From assembly GCA_028293005.1 (NCBI GenBank), contig JAQGLH010000213.1:1-6728 (forward strand): a stretch of 6,728 bases of DNA, read 5' to 3'. A program made the translations under genes and the position numbers. This DNA is from Alphaproteobacteria bacterium (GTDB lineage Bacteria; Pseudomonadota; Alphaproteobacteria; Sphingomonadales; Sphingomonadaceae). This document shows, piece after piece, positions 1 through 5,732 of the stretch. The notes under the pieces were generated by a model, which saw only the letters and a list, made by a program, of their open reading frames with translations, was not told the DNA's origin and did no database searches. Every line of letters begins with the position of its first letter. Position 1 is the stretch's first letter.

Positions 1-154
1 CGGCGCCGGCGCGATGGCCGGCGACGCGCGGCAGGCCGCGTGCCTTGGCCCAGCGGCCGTTGCCGTCCATGATGACGGCGACGTGGCGCGGCACCGCCGG
101 ACCGGTCCCGCCGTCCTTTTCCGGCAGCGCCGCGCTGGCCGGACGAGCACTCAC
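1..154 (-). CDS. uppS: Undecaprenyl diphosphate synthase, N-terminal part (cut by window edge)
   Basis: Cis-prenyltransferase that extends farnesyl diphosphate with isopentenyl diphosphate to the C55 lipid carrier needed for peptidoglycan and surface polysaccharide synthesis; cytoplasmic, membrane-associated. Only the first 51 codons are present. The family signature [20 protein letters not shown] lies at residues 24-43, with the Mg-binding catalytic Asp at residue 30 (IMDGNGRW), followed by the conserved VAGHRAGA stretch with His 47. The start is taken as GTG at 154-152, because it is in frame with the signature and overlaps the frr stop as GTGA, a usual sign of translational coupling. An AAGGA-type stretch lies about 12 nt upstream inside frr, somewhat far for a ribosome binding site. 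Residues 2-22 form a variable Ala/Pro-rich leader, normal for the family. It is the last gene of the rpsB-tsf-pyrH-frr-uppS cluster visible here. Identification is firm; the exact start is less so. Confidence 0.93.
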   Translation of the reverse strand, partial: MSARPASAALPEKDGGTGPAVPRHVAVIMDGNGRWAKARGLPRVAGHRAGA

Positions 155-708
155 TGCTGAAGGATTTCCTTTTCCTTCGCGGCCGCGGCCGCGTCGATCT
201 CGGCGATCGTCTCGTCGGTCAGCTTCTGGACCTCGTTCTCGAGCCGTTTCTGATCGTCCTGGCCGATCTCGCCCTTCTTCTCGTCCTGCTTGACCAGATC
301 CATGCCGTCGCGCCGCACGTTGCGCGCGGCGATCCGTGCCTTTTCAGCATATTGGCCGGCAAGCTTGGCAAGCTCCTTGCGGCGCTCCTCGGTCAGGTCG
401 GGGATCGGCAGGCGGATATTCTGGCCGTCGGAAATCGGGTTCAGGCCGAGCCCGGCGGAGCGGATTGCTTTCTCGACTGCCGTGACGTTCGAGCGGTCCC
501 AGACCTGCACCGACAGCATGCGCGGTTCGGGCGCGGACACGGTTCCGATCTGGTTGATCGGCATGTTGGCGCCATAGACCTCGACCACCACCGGATCGAG
601 CAAGGTCGTCGTGGCCCGGCCGGTGCGAAGGCCGCCGAGATCATGTTTGAGCGCTTCGACGGCGCCGTGCATTCGCCGCTGCAGATCGGCTTTGTTATAA
701 GCTGGCAT
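151..708 (-). CDS. frr: Ribosome recycling factor
   Basis: RRF works with EF-G to split the post-termination ribosome into subunits so that it can start again; cytoplasmic and essential in bacteria. The 185-residue length is the family norm. Domain I is the three-helix bundle formed by the N-terminal helix (about residues 6-28) and the long C-terminal helices (about 105-184). Domain II is the beta-rich insert between them (about 31-104). Family stretches are visible: LRTGRAT near 27-33, the [21 protein letters not shown] segment (45-65), and RNVRRDG near 129-135, which carries the conserved Arg 132 of the ribosome-contacting face. The ATG at 708 follows GAGGAG, which lies in the last codons of pyrH; only 3 nt separate the pyrH stop from this start, so the two are probably translationally coupled. 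The stop overlaps the uppS GTG start. No odd features. Confidence 0.98.
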   Translation of the reverse strand: MPAYNKADLQRRMHGAVEALKHDLGGLRTGRATTTLLDPVVVEVYGANMPINQIGTVSAPEPRMLSVQVWDRSNVTAVEKAIRSAGLGLNPISDGQNIRLPIPDLTEERRKELAKLAGQYAEKARIAARNVRRDGMDLVKQDEKKGEIGQDDQKRLENEVQKLTDETIAEIDAAAAAKEKEILQQ

Positions 709-711
709 CTC

Positions 712-1434
712 TCACTCCTCGTTCTGCACAATCGTCGCGACACCCTCGCCTGCGAGCACCCGCACGAGGTTGCCCTGTTCGCGGATGTTGAACACGACGA
801 TCGGTATGTTGTTGTCGCGGCACAAGGCAACGGCGCTTGCGTCCATCACCTTGAGATCGTCGCTGAGCACCCGGTTGAAGCTGACATGGTCATAGCGTGT
901 CGCATCGCGCACCTTCTTCGGGTCGGCGTCATAGATGCCATCGACGCTGGTGCCCTTGAACAAGGCATCGCAGCCCATTTCGGCCGCACGCAGCGCGGCG
1001 GCGGTGTCGGTGGTGAAGAAGGGATTGCCGGTACCGGCGGCGAAGATCACAACCCGCCCTTTCTCGATGTGGCGCATCGCGCGGCGCCGGATGTAGGGCT
1101 CGGACACCGACGCCATCGGGATCGCCGACTGGACGCGGGTGTCGACGCCGATCTTCTCGAGCGCGTTCTGCATCGCGAGCGCGTTCATCACCGTCGCAAG
1201 CATGCCCATGTAATCGGCGCTGGTGCGGTCGAAGCCCTTGGCCGCCGCGGCAAGCCCGCGGAAGATGTTGCCGCCGCCGACGACGACGCACAAGTCGTGG
1301 CCGGCTTCCTTGGCCTGCTTGATCTCGCCGGCGAGCCGCGAGGTGGTGTCGGGATCGATTCCGAACTGCCCCTCCCCCATCAACGCCTCGCCGGACAGCT
1401 TCAGCAGGATGCGATTGAAGCGCGGGCGCGTCAT
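712..1434 (-). CDS. pyrH: UMP kinase (uridylate kinase)
   Basis: Phosphorylates UMP to UDP with ATP in pyrimidine nucleotide synthesis; a cytoplasmic homohexamer of the amino-acid-kinase fold, distinct from eukaryotic UMP/CMP kinases. At 240 residues it is of normal length. Visible motifs: KLSGEAL (12-18, phosphate-binding loop), GGGNIFRG (53-60), [13 protein letters not shown] (134-146, nucleotide-binding region), the [13 protein letters not shown] segment (160-172) and [12 protein letters not shown] (197-208). The ATG at 1434 is the only reasonable start: an in-frame TAA lies 17 codons upstream, with no other ATG, GTG or TTG between. The bases before it (ACCGAAATCCCT) show no convincing Shine-Dalgarno sequence, unlike rpsB, tsf, frr and psd here. 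It follows tsf after a 167-nt gap with three potential hairpins, so its expression may be set apart from rpsB-tsf; that last point is inference. Confidence 0.98.
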   Translation of the reverse strand: MTRPRFNRILLKLSGEALMGEGQFGIDPDTTSRLAGEIKQAKEAGHDLCVVVGGGNIFRGLAAAAKGFDRTSADYMGMLATVMNALAMQNALEKIGVDTRVQSAIPMASVSEPYIRRRAMRHIEKGRVVIFAAGTGNPFFTTDTAAALRAAEMGCDALFKGTSVDGIYDADPKKVRDATRYDHVSFNRVLSDDLKVMDASAVALCRDNNIPIVVFNIREQGNLVRVLAGEGVATIVQNEE

Positions 1435-1468
1435 AGGGATTTCGGTCCGTTCGGCTGGTCGAGTGGAA

Positions 1469-1538
1469 GGTGGCGCACCTTAATCAGGACGCGCCACCAT
1501 GCCAAGGAATTGGTTGTGCGGCCTGGCGCCCGACCAAT
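1469..1538 (-). other. Two further hairpins in the pyrH leader region
   Basis: The tsf-pyrH gap is 1435-1601. Besides the stem next to tsf, it holds ATTGGT/ACCAAT (1509-1514 with 1533-1538, extendable by two pairs, one G-U) and a perfect 8-bp stem GGTGGCGC/GCGCCACC (1469-1476 with 1491-1498, 14-nt loop). The last ends about 35 nt before the pyrH ATG. No good promoter was found; TTGGCA followed after 16 nt by TTAAGG on the minus strand is at best a weak candidate. The structures are visible but their role is unknown. Confidence 0.4.
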
Positions 1539-1553
1539 GGCGATTCCAAACGA

Positions 1554-1588
1554 GGCGGACCGGCGCTCCAAGGAAGAGCCGGTCCGCC
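1554..1588 (-). terminator. Candidate weak terminator or attenuator after tsf
   Basis: A perfect 11-bp inverted repeat (GGCGGACCGGC and GCCGGTCCGCC, arms at 1554-1564 and 1578-1588) with a 13-nt loop starts 13 nt after the tsf stop. On the minus-strand transcript it is followed by CTCGTTTGG, so the U-tract is poor. It could act as a partial terminator separating abundant rpsB-tsf mRNA from pyrH-frr-uppS, or as a 3' stabilising stem. The stem is directly visible; the function is inference. Confidence 0.45.
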
Positions 1589-1601
1589 GGATCGAATGAG
1601 A

Positions 1602-2537
1602 TTAAGCGGGTTCGCGCACGCCGGCCACTGCGGCGACCTCGGCCGCAAAGTCGGTTTCCTTCTTCTCGATGCCTTCGCCGAGCTGGAAGCGGACATAGGC
1701 CGTCAGCGTGATCGGTGCGCCGGCCTGCTTGGCTTCGGCGGCGATGACGTCTTCGACCTTGGTCTTGTTGTCCATCACGAACAGCTGGCTGAGCAGCGCG
1801 TTTTCCTTGCGGAACTTGGCGATGGCGCCCTCGACCATCTTCTCGACGATGTTCGCCGGCTTGCCGGATTCGGATGCCTTCTCGGCCGCGATCGCGCGCT
1901 CGCGCTCGACCATCGCCGGATCGAGATCCTCGCCGCGCAACGCGAGCGGGTTGGCGGCGGCGATATGCATCGCCAGCTGCTTGCCGAGCGCTTCGAGCGC
2001 ATTCTTGTCGCCATTGCCCTCGAGCGCGACGAGCACGCCGATCTTGCCGAGGCCTGGCGCGACCGCATTGTGGACATAGGAGACGACGACGCCGTCCGAC
2101 ACCTCGACGACGCTCGCGCGGCGCAGCGACTGGTTCTCGCCGATCGTGGCGATGTTCGCCGTGAGCTTCTCCTCGACGGTGCCGCCTTCCGGCCAAGCCG
2201 CGGCAGCCAGCGCAGCAACGTCGCCGTCGCTGTCGAGTGCGAGCCCGGCGACGGTGCGGACGAAGCCCTGGAACTGTTCGTTCTTGGCAACGAAATCGGT
2301 CTCGCTGTTGACCTCGACGACGGCGCCCCTGGTACCGCGGACGCTGACCCCGACGAGGCCCTCGGCGGCGGTGCGGCCGGCTTTCTTGGCGGCGGCGGCG
2401 AGTCCCTTGGTACGCAGCCAGTCGATCGCGGCTTCCATGTCGCCGGCGGTCTCGCCCAGAGCCTTCTTGCAGTCCATCATCCCGGCGCCGGTGCGCTCGC
2501 GCAATTCCTTGACCGTTGCGGCAGTGATATCCGCCAT
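1602..2537 (-). CDS. tsf: Translation elongation factor Ts
   Basis: Guanine-nucleotide exchange factor that recycles EF-Tu from GDP to GTP form; cytoplasmic. The protein is 311 residues, within the usual range for proteobacteria. The N-terminal UBA-like domain shows [16 protein letters not shown] (12-27, family signature 1), and the core starts with [12 protein letters not shown] (75-86, signature 2), whose TDFV at 80-83 includes the Asp-Phe pair that inserts into EF-Tu. The core dimer-like repeats run to about residue 285, ending in [24 protein letters not shown]. The frame stays open far upstream (to 2804), but the ATG at 2537 is chosen because the protein starts [17 protein letters not shown] as in the family, and because AAGGA lies 8 nt upstream. 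The upstream extension would overlap rpsB and is Arg/Pro-rich junk. It is co-oriented with rpsB across a 124-nt gap, the usual rpsB-tsf pair. Confidence 0.98.
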   Translation of the reverse strand: MADITAATVKELRERTGAGMMDCKKALGETAGDMEAAIDWLRTKGLAAAAKKAGRTAAEGLVGVSVRGTRGAVVEVNSETDFVAKNEQFQGFVRTVAGLALDSDGDVAALAAAAWPEGGTVEEKLTANIATIGENQSLRRASVVEVSDGVVVSYVHNAVAPGLGKIGVLVALEGNGDKNALEALGKQLAMHIAAANPLALRGEDLDPAMVERERAIAAEKASESGKPANIVEKMVEGAIAKFRKENALLSQLFVMDNKTKVEDVIAAEAKQAGAPITLTAYVRFQLGEGIEKKETDFAAEVAAVAGVREPA

Positions 2538-2611
2538 GTTCCTGATCCTTTTCAGAGTAGCTTGCGGTGCGCGTGCGCGCTCCTGTGCTGTGAGCCCCAT
2601 CCTATCGCGGA

Positions 2612-2631
2612 GCCCCGGCCAACGCCGGGGC
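2612..2631 (-). repeat. REP-like palindrome in the rpsB-tsf gap
   Basis: GCCCCGGC and GCCGGGGC form a perfect 8-bp stem around a 4-nt loop, lying 30 nt after the rpsB stop and about 75 nt before the tsf start. Small GC-rich palindromes of this form are dispersed between genes in many sphingomonad genomes, so this may be one copy of such a family. There is no U-tract, so it is not a standard terminator; it may stabilise the upstream message or mark a processing point. Copy number cannot be judged from one window. Confidence 0.45.
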
Positions 2632-2638
2632 CCACCTT

Positions 2639-2660
2639 CGATCCGGGGCCGATCCGGGGC
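2639..2660. repeat. 11-bp perfect tandem repeat after rpsB
   Basis: CGATCCGGGGC occurs twice, head to tail, at 2639-2649 and 2650-2660, ending one base before the rpsB stop codon on the other side. Each copy contains CCGGGGC, which also forms the right arm of the neighbouring palindrome. The left arm at 2612-2618 could therefore pair with any of three copies. It looks like a recent slippage duplication or a degraded REP unit. Confidence 0.6.
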
Positions 2661-2661
2661 T

Positions 2662-3420
2662 TCAGGCCTCGGCCAGAGCCGCTTCCGCCGGCGGCTGGTC
2701 CATCGAGCCGATGTCCTCGCCGCGGGCGGCGGCGCCACCCGTACGGCCGCCGAGCGCCGCGTCGGCGATCGCGTCGCAATAGAGGCGGATCGCGCGGCTC
2801 GCATCGTCGTTGCCCGGAACCGGGAAGGCGATGCCCTGCGGGCTGACGTTCGAATCGAGGATCGCGACGACCGGAATGCCGAGCACGTTGGCTTCCTTGA
2901 TAGCGAGCTCTTCCTTGTTGGCGTCGACGACGAAGATGACGTCGGGCAGGCCGCCCATGTCGCGGATGCCGCCGAGCGACAGCTCGAACTTGTCGCGCTC
3001 GCGCGTCAGCTGGAGGACCTCTTTCTTGGTAAGACCGGCGGTGTCGCCCGAAAGCTGCTCTTCGAGGCTCTTGAAGCGTTTGATCGAGTTGGAGATCGTC
3101 TTCCAGTTGGTGAGCATGCCGCCCAGCCAGCGGTGGTTGACGAAATGCTGGCCCGAGCGGCGAGCCGCCTCGGCGATCGGGTCCTGCGCCTGGCGCTTGG
3201 TGCCGACGAACAGCACCTTGCCGCCCGCGGCGACCGACTGGCGCACGAAATCGAGCGCCCGTGCGAACAGCGGAACCGTCTGCGAAAGATCGATAATGTG
3301 GACCCCGTTGCGCTCGCCGAAGATATACGGCTTCATCTTGGGGTTCCAGCGATGGGTCTGGTGGCCGAAATGCGCTCCGGCCTCAAGCAATGCCTGCATG
3401 GAAACGTCTGGCGACGCCAT
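2662..3420 (-). CDS. rpsB: 30S ribosomal protein S2 (uS2)
   Basis: Component of the small ribosomal subunit, assembled late at the head-body junction and needed for S1 binding. The protein has 252 residues, slightly longer than the E. coli protein because of an Ala-rich acidic tail (about 225-252), which is common in alphaproteobacteria. Family blocks are clear: [20 protein letters not shown] (8-27), [12 protein letters not shown] (37-48, signature region), [14 protein letters not shown] (66-79), [15 protein letters not shown] (95-109), and [21 protein letters not shown] followed by [11 protein letters not shown] (about 157-191). The coiled-coil insert lies at about 110-150. The ATG at 3420 is preceded by AAGGAG with 8-nt spacing, the best ribosome binding site in the window. 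First gene of the cluster; a promoter-like pair and a structured leader lie upstream, consistent with the S2 autoregulation known from E. coli (inference here). Confidence 0.99.
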   Translation of the reverse strand: MASPDVSMQALLEAGAHFGHQTHRWNPKMKPYIFGERNGVHIIDLSQTVPLFARALDFVRQSVAAGGKVLFVGTKRQAQDPIAEAARRSGQHFVNHRWLGGMLTNWKTISNSIKRFKSLEEQLSGDTAGLTKKEVLQLTRERDKFELSLGGIRDMGGLPDVIFVVDANKEELAIKEANVLGIPVVAILDSNVSPQGIAFPVPGNDDASRAIRLYCDAIADAALGGRTGGAAARGEDIGSMDQPPAEAALAEA

Positions 3421-3447
3421 GGTTTATTCTCCTTCCGGTTATACCTC

Positions 3448-3497
3448 TGCGGGGCCGAGAAGCTGGTCGCCCAACCACCGGTGATGATGGCCCCGCA
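3448..3497 (-). promoter_or_regulatory. Structured rpsB leader, possible S2 autoregulatory RNA
   Basis: A 9-bp inverted repeat (TGCGGGGCC and GGCCCCGCA, arms 3448-3456 and 3489-3497) encloses 32 nt. Inside, on the RNA, TGGT and ACCA can close a second small hairpin around TGGGCG. The stem ends 27 nt before the rpsB ATG, just upstream of the AAGGAG ribosome binding site. S2 is known in E. coli to repress its own operon through the rpsB 5' leader, so this stem-loop is a candidate for the same job. The pairing is visible; regulation is inference. Confidence 0.4.
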
Positions 3498-3511
3498 TGT
3501 GGAATGGCGCG

Positions 3512-3540
3512 CATTTAGCGACGCTGGCGCGCGAAATCAA
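3512..3540 (-). promoter_or_regulatory. Candidate rpsB promoter
   Basis: On the minus strand TTGATT (3540-3535) is followed after exactly 17 nt by TAAATG (3517-3512). The -35 matches four of six consensus positions and the -10 three of six, reasonable for an alphaproteobacterial housekeeping sigma factor. Transcription would start near 3505, giving a leader of about 85 nt before rpsB. No better pair was seen in 3421-3660 on this strand. The transcription start is not known. Confidence 0.5.
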
Positions 3541-3667
3541 GGCGTTGGCCGACTTCCTGCGGCGAGGCCGGCAGCGGCGTCGAGAGCGGATCGCCGCTTC
3601 CCCCTGCTGACGCCTCGCGCCGCGCGTGTCCCATCGGCGGCAATTGCGGACGCGGAAAACTGCGGAT

Positions 3668-3696
3668 TTGACAAAAGAACAAATAGCGAACATACC
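3668..3696 (+). promoter_or_regulatory. Candidate promoter of the small membrane ORF, overlapping a LexA site
   Basis: A perfect -35 TTGACA (3668-3673) is followed after 17 nt by CATACC (3691-3696), which keeps only the central A-T-A of the -10 consensus. The LexA-type repeat lies inside the spacer and touches the -10, the ideal place for repression. Transcription would start near 3703, leaving a 5' leader of about 65 nt before the GTG start. Confidence 0.6.
3677..3691 (+). promoter_or_regulatory. LexA-type operator (SOS box, GAAC-N7-GAAC)
   Basis: GAACAAATAGCGAAC is a direct repeat of GAAC with exactly 7 bases between. This is the reverse complement form of GTTC-N7-GTTC, the established LexA target in alphaproteobacteria. 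The A-rich bases after the first GAAC also fit known sites. It sits between the -35 and -10 of the plus-strand promoter and about 78 nt before the small ORF start. It is 257 nt away from rpsB, so the small ORF is the likely target. Binding is inferred from the motif only. Confidence 0.75.
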
Positions 3697-3743
3697 GTAG
3701 AAACAACATTCTAGGAACCGAAGCGGCCGCAAAGTCGTTTGGC

Positions 3744-3752
3744 TGTGGATAA
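3744..3752 (-). promoter_or_regulatory. Perfect DnaA box (TTATCCACA)
   Basis: TGTGGATAA on the plus strand reads TTATCCACA on the minus strand, an exact match to the strongest DnaA 9-mer. It lies in the leader of the small membrane ORF, between its promoter and its ribosome binding site. No second box or AT-rich unwinding element is seen nearby, so this is not a replication origin. A regulatory role is possible, chance is also possible. Confidence 0.55.
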
Positions 3753-3768
3753 ATTAGGGGAAAAAGCT

Positions 3769-3990
3769 GTGACTCATATTGCTGCAGGCCTATTTTTCGC
3801 ACTGGTGCTGGTCGGTGCGGCAGCGATCCTCCACCTCACGATTCGTGAGCATCTGAGCGAAATCCTGGCCGCCTTGGTCGGCGAGGTTCCGGCCCGTCGC
3901 TCGCGCCCCTGGGGGCGCCGCGTCAAAGTGACGGTGCGGCGGGATCCGGCGTCGGCGCGCGTGATGCTGCCGCAGCGCGCTGCCGCTTGA
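3769..3990 (+). CDS. Small single-span membrane protein, putative SOS-regulated
   Basis: Not recognised as a named family. The 73-residue product begins MTHIAAGLFFALVLVGAAA, giving one hydrophobic helix at about residues 4-25. An amphipathic stretch follows (REHLSEILAALVGEV, about 27-41), then a basic tail with RR at 45-46, 51-52 and 57-58. By the positive-inside rule the tail should be cytoplasmic. The GTG at 3769 is chosen because AGGGGA (3756-3761) lies 7 nt upstream; TTG 3739 and GTG 3745 are in-frame alternatives with poorer signals and would place the DnaA 9-mer in the coding part. Upstream is a promoter with a LexA-type operator. The last 68 bp overlap the 3' end of pssA on the opposite strand. 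Size, topology and control resemble the SOS-induced division inhibitor SidA and the similar-sized DidA of Caulobacter, but I see no sequence proof of relation. It could also be an unrelated conserved hypothetical. Confidence 0.65.
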   Translation: MTHIAAGLFFALVLVGAAAILHLTIREHLSEILAALVGEVPARRSRPWGRRVKVTVRRDPASARVMLPQRAAA

Positions 3991-4792
3991 CCTTCGCATA
4001 GCTGTAGATGCTGAGCGGGATCAGCGCCGCATAGAGCAAGGCCGCGACGCTGAGCGTCGGCCATGGCTTTTGCAGCAACGCGGCGCCGACCACGACGATC
4101 AGCGCCAGCGCCCCGAGCCGAACATGGCTGCGCAGGCGCACCGAGCCCCACGAGAAGGTGGCGAGGTTCGAGATCATCAGAAAGGCAACCAGCGCAGCCC
4201 AGGGCGCGACCAGCCAAGGCTGGCGGAACGCGTCGTTTTCGGTCGCGAGCGACAGGAACAGCGGCAGGAACAGCAATCCCGCTCCGGCGGGCGCCGGAAC
4301 GCCGGTCAGATAGCCGGCAGACTTGTGCGGCTGATCGTCGGCATCGATATTGGCGTTGAAACGCGCGAGGCGCAGCGCGGCGCAGGCGGCATAAGCAAGC
4401 ACGAACAGCCAGCCCCATCCCGTCCAGAAGCTGTGCAACTCCCCCGGCTCGAGCGGCTGGAGCACCCATTGATAGATGATCAGCGCCGGCGCGACGCCGA
4501 ACGCAGTCACGTCGGAGAGCGAATCGAGCTCGGCGCCGAACCGGCTTGCGCCGTTGAGCAAGCGGGCGATGCGGCCGTCCAGCCCGTCGAGCACCGCGGC
4601 AAGCGCGATCGCCGCGGCGGCATTCCGCCACTCGCCGTCGATCCCGTAGCGGATCCCGAACAGGCCCGAGCAAAGCGCAAGCGCAGTGACCGCGTTCGGC
4701 ACGATCGTGCGCAGCGGAATCCCGCGTCTCGGCCGTGGCGTTCGCGGTGGTCTCATCGGGCTTGGCTCATCGGGGATGGCTCGCTGCAGCAT
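3923..4792 (-). CDS. pssA: CDP-diacylglycerol--serine O-phosphatidyltransferase
   Basis: Integral membrane enzyme of the CDP-alcohol phosphatidyltransferase superfamily. It joins CDP-diacylglycerol and L-serine to phosphatidylserine, releasing CMP; this is the first committed step to phosphatidylethanolamine. The superfamily motif is complete: D69-x2-D72-G73-x2-A76-R77 then G86-x3-D90-x3-D94, whose four Asp bind divalent metal and the nucleotide. Several hydrophobic helices follow (roughly 96-112, 123-141, 165-183, 192-210, 222-240, 245-262). SAGYLTGVPAPAGAG (157-171) is typical of the serine branch rather than PgsA. The N-terminus is Pro/Arg-rich; ATG 4792 is taken as start, but Met 13 is an alternative and neither has a strong ribosome binding site. 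It starts 17 nt after the psd stop, so the two form an operon. The low-complexity tail (about 267-289) overlaps the small plus-strand ORF by 68 bp. Confidence 0.95.
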   Translation of the reverse strand: MLQRAIPDEPSPMRPPRTPRPRRGIPLRTIVPNAVTALALCSGLFGIRYGIDGEWRNAAAAIALAAVLDGLDGRIARLLNGASRFGAELDSLSDVTAFGVAPALIIYQWVLQPLEPGELHSFWTGWGWLFVLAYAACAALRLARFNANIDADDQPHKSAGYLTGVPAPAGAGLLFLPLFLSLATENDAFRQPWLVAPWAALVAFLMISNLATFSWGSVRLRSHVRLGALALIVVVGAALLQKPWPTLSVAALLYAALIPLSIYSYAKVKRQRAAAASRAPTPDPAAPSL

Positions 4793-4804
4793 GCTTCATC
4801 GGGG
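4753..4804. repeat. Three copies of TCATCGGG around the pssA start
   Basis: TCATCGGG occurs at 4753-4760, 4767-4774 and 4796-4803, reading CCCGATGA on the coding strand of pssA. One copy is in the psd-pssA gap and two are inside the first 13 codons of pssA, in the Pro-rich N-terminus. The repeats contain ATG triplets that could confuse start choice. The repeat is short and may be chance or local slippage. Confidence 0.35.
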
Positions 4805-4809
4805 CTGCC

Positions 4810-5544
4810 TCACTGGCTGATTCCGCTTGGAGCGTCGGCGACGCCGAGCCGGGCGACAATCGTTTCGCCGGCGATCGTGCGTTGGCCAAGCAGCACCTGC
4901 GGTGCGGTGCCCGCTGGGAGATAGACGTCTACCCGGCTGCCGAAGCGGATGAGACCGACTCTCTGGCCGGCGGCGACGAAGTCCCCGACCTTGATCCAGG
5001 GAACGATGCGGCGTGCGACGAGCCCGGCGATCTGGGTGAAGCCGACGCGGACGCCTTCGCCGCCCTCGACCAAGATATGCTGGCGCTCATTGTCCTCGCT
5101 GGCCTTGTCGAGATCGGCGTTGAGGAACTTGCCGGCGATATAGACCATGCGCGTGATCTGGCCGGCGATCGGCGCGCGGTTGATGTGGACGTCGAACACG
5201 CTCATGAAGATCGAAACCCGCGTCAGCGGCTCGCTGCCGAGCGCATCTTCGCCGCTCAGCTCGCGCGGAGGCAGCACCTCGGTGATCATCGTCACCATGC
5301 CGTCGGCGGGCGCGATCACCAGCCCCTCCCCCTTCGGCGTCGTCCGGATCGGATCGCGGAAGAAGGCGGCGACCCAGAGCGTCACGCCGGCCATCGGCCA
5401 GGCCAGCGTTTCCCAGGCAAGCAGCGCAAAGATCAGGCAGAGCGCGGCCGAGATGACGACGAACTTGCGCCCCTCCGGGTGCACGTTGGGCATCCGGTAG
5501 CGGACGGTGGTGGTGACGAGGTCCGGCTTTTCGAGCGAGGTCAT
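4810..5544 (-). CDS. psd: Phosphatidylserine decarboxylase proenzyme (short, PSD-A type)
   Basis: Pyruvoyl enzyme that decarboxylates phosphatidylserine to phosphatidylethanolamine at the inner membrane. The proenzyme cleaves itself at RFG202-S203, where the serine becomes the pyruvoyl group heading the short alpha chain ([10 protein letters not shown] region). Other motifs: FFRDP (61-65), APADG with Asp 81, and [13 protein letters not shown] (113-125) with His 120; Asp 81, His 120 and Ser 203 correspond to the Asp-His-Ser triad of the family. Two hydrophobic segments near the N-terminus (about 28-44 and 47-62) should anchor the beta chain. At 244 residues it belongs to the short form common in alphaproteobacteria. 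ATG 5544 has AAGGA 6 nt upstream, and an in-frame TAA just before it rules out earlier starts. pssA follows after 17 nt, giving consecutive pathway steps in one transcript. Confidence 0.97.
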   Translation of the reverse strand: MTSLEKPDLVTTTVRYRMPNVHPEGRKFVVISAALCLIFALLAWETLAWPMAGVTLWVAAFFRDPIRTTPKGEGLVIAPADGMVTMITEVLPPRELSGEDALGSEPLTRVSIFMSVFDVHINRAPIAGQITRMVYIAGKFLNADLDKASEDNERQHILVEGGEGVRVGFTQIAGLVARRIVPWIKVGDFVAAGQRVGLIRFGSRVDVYLPAGTAPQVLLGQRTIAGETIVARLGVADAPSGISQ

Positions 5545-5670
5545 GCGGCGTCCTTAGACCGTGATCGCCTCGGGCCGAAGACGCATCGGGCACGAATTCC
5601 GCCCGCAGGTGCTGAGGGCCGATCCAGGCCTTCCGCGAAACGTGAACGGCTTCGACCGAGGACGATCAGG

Positions 5671-5699
5671 CTCTTAGTCGCAGCGCTGCGCCGAGACAA
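5671..5699 (-). promoter_or_regulatory. Candidate psd promoter with a palindrome in the spacer
   Basis: On the minus strand TTGTCT (5699-5694) and TAAGAG (5676-5671) are 17 nt apart. The spacer contains the perfect 12-bp palindrome CGCAGCGCTGCG (5679-5690), which could be a repressor site or chance in GC-rich DNA. The -35 keeps TTG and the -10 keeps T-A plus one A, so the match is modest. The leader before psd would be about 120 nt. Confidence 0.3.
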
Positions 5700-5732
5700 C
5701 CGGCGTGAGGCATAGAGTGAAGACAGGTGCCC

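Larger units (their letters stand above)
3421..3768. other. Divergent intergenic region between rpsB and the small membrane ORF
   Basis: This 348-bp gap holds the rpsB leader and promoter on the left (to 3540) and the LexA-type promoter, DnaA 9-mer and ribosome binding site of the plus-strand small ORF on the right (from 3668). The middle part, about 3541-3667, is GC-rich, and I see no convincing gene, RNA or regulatory site in it. Base composition changes sharply near 3665, where a 100-bp AT-richer stretch begins; this fits a promoter region. Confidence 0.7.

Noticed and set aside
2538..2804. N-terminal extension of tsf by 89 codons
   Set aside because: The frame is open, but the extension overlaps rpsB, is Arg/Pro-rich and runs through the REP-like palindrome. 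The family start MADIT at 2537 has its own ribosome binding site.
352..3714. Long overlapping plus-strand open frames of 415, 458 and 522 codons (352-1599, 1470-2846, 2146-3714)
   Set aside because: They lie antisense to frr, pyrH, tsf and rpsB, which are unmistakable by family motifs. The plus-strand translations are rich in Arg, Ala, Asp and His, show no recognisable domains and overlap each other, as expected for mirror frames of GC-rich genes.
3744..3752. Replication origin at the DnaA 9-mer
   Set aside because: Only one box is seen, with no cluster, no AT-rich unwinding element and no origin-linked genes (dnaA, dnaN, parAB, hemE) nearby.
3439..3802. Two minus-strand frames (97 and 95 codons) upstream of rpsB
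   Set aside because: They run through the rpsB leader, promoter or LexA region, have no ribosome binding site or recognisable domain, and differ in composition from the real genes.
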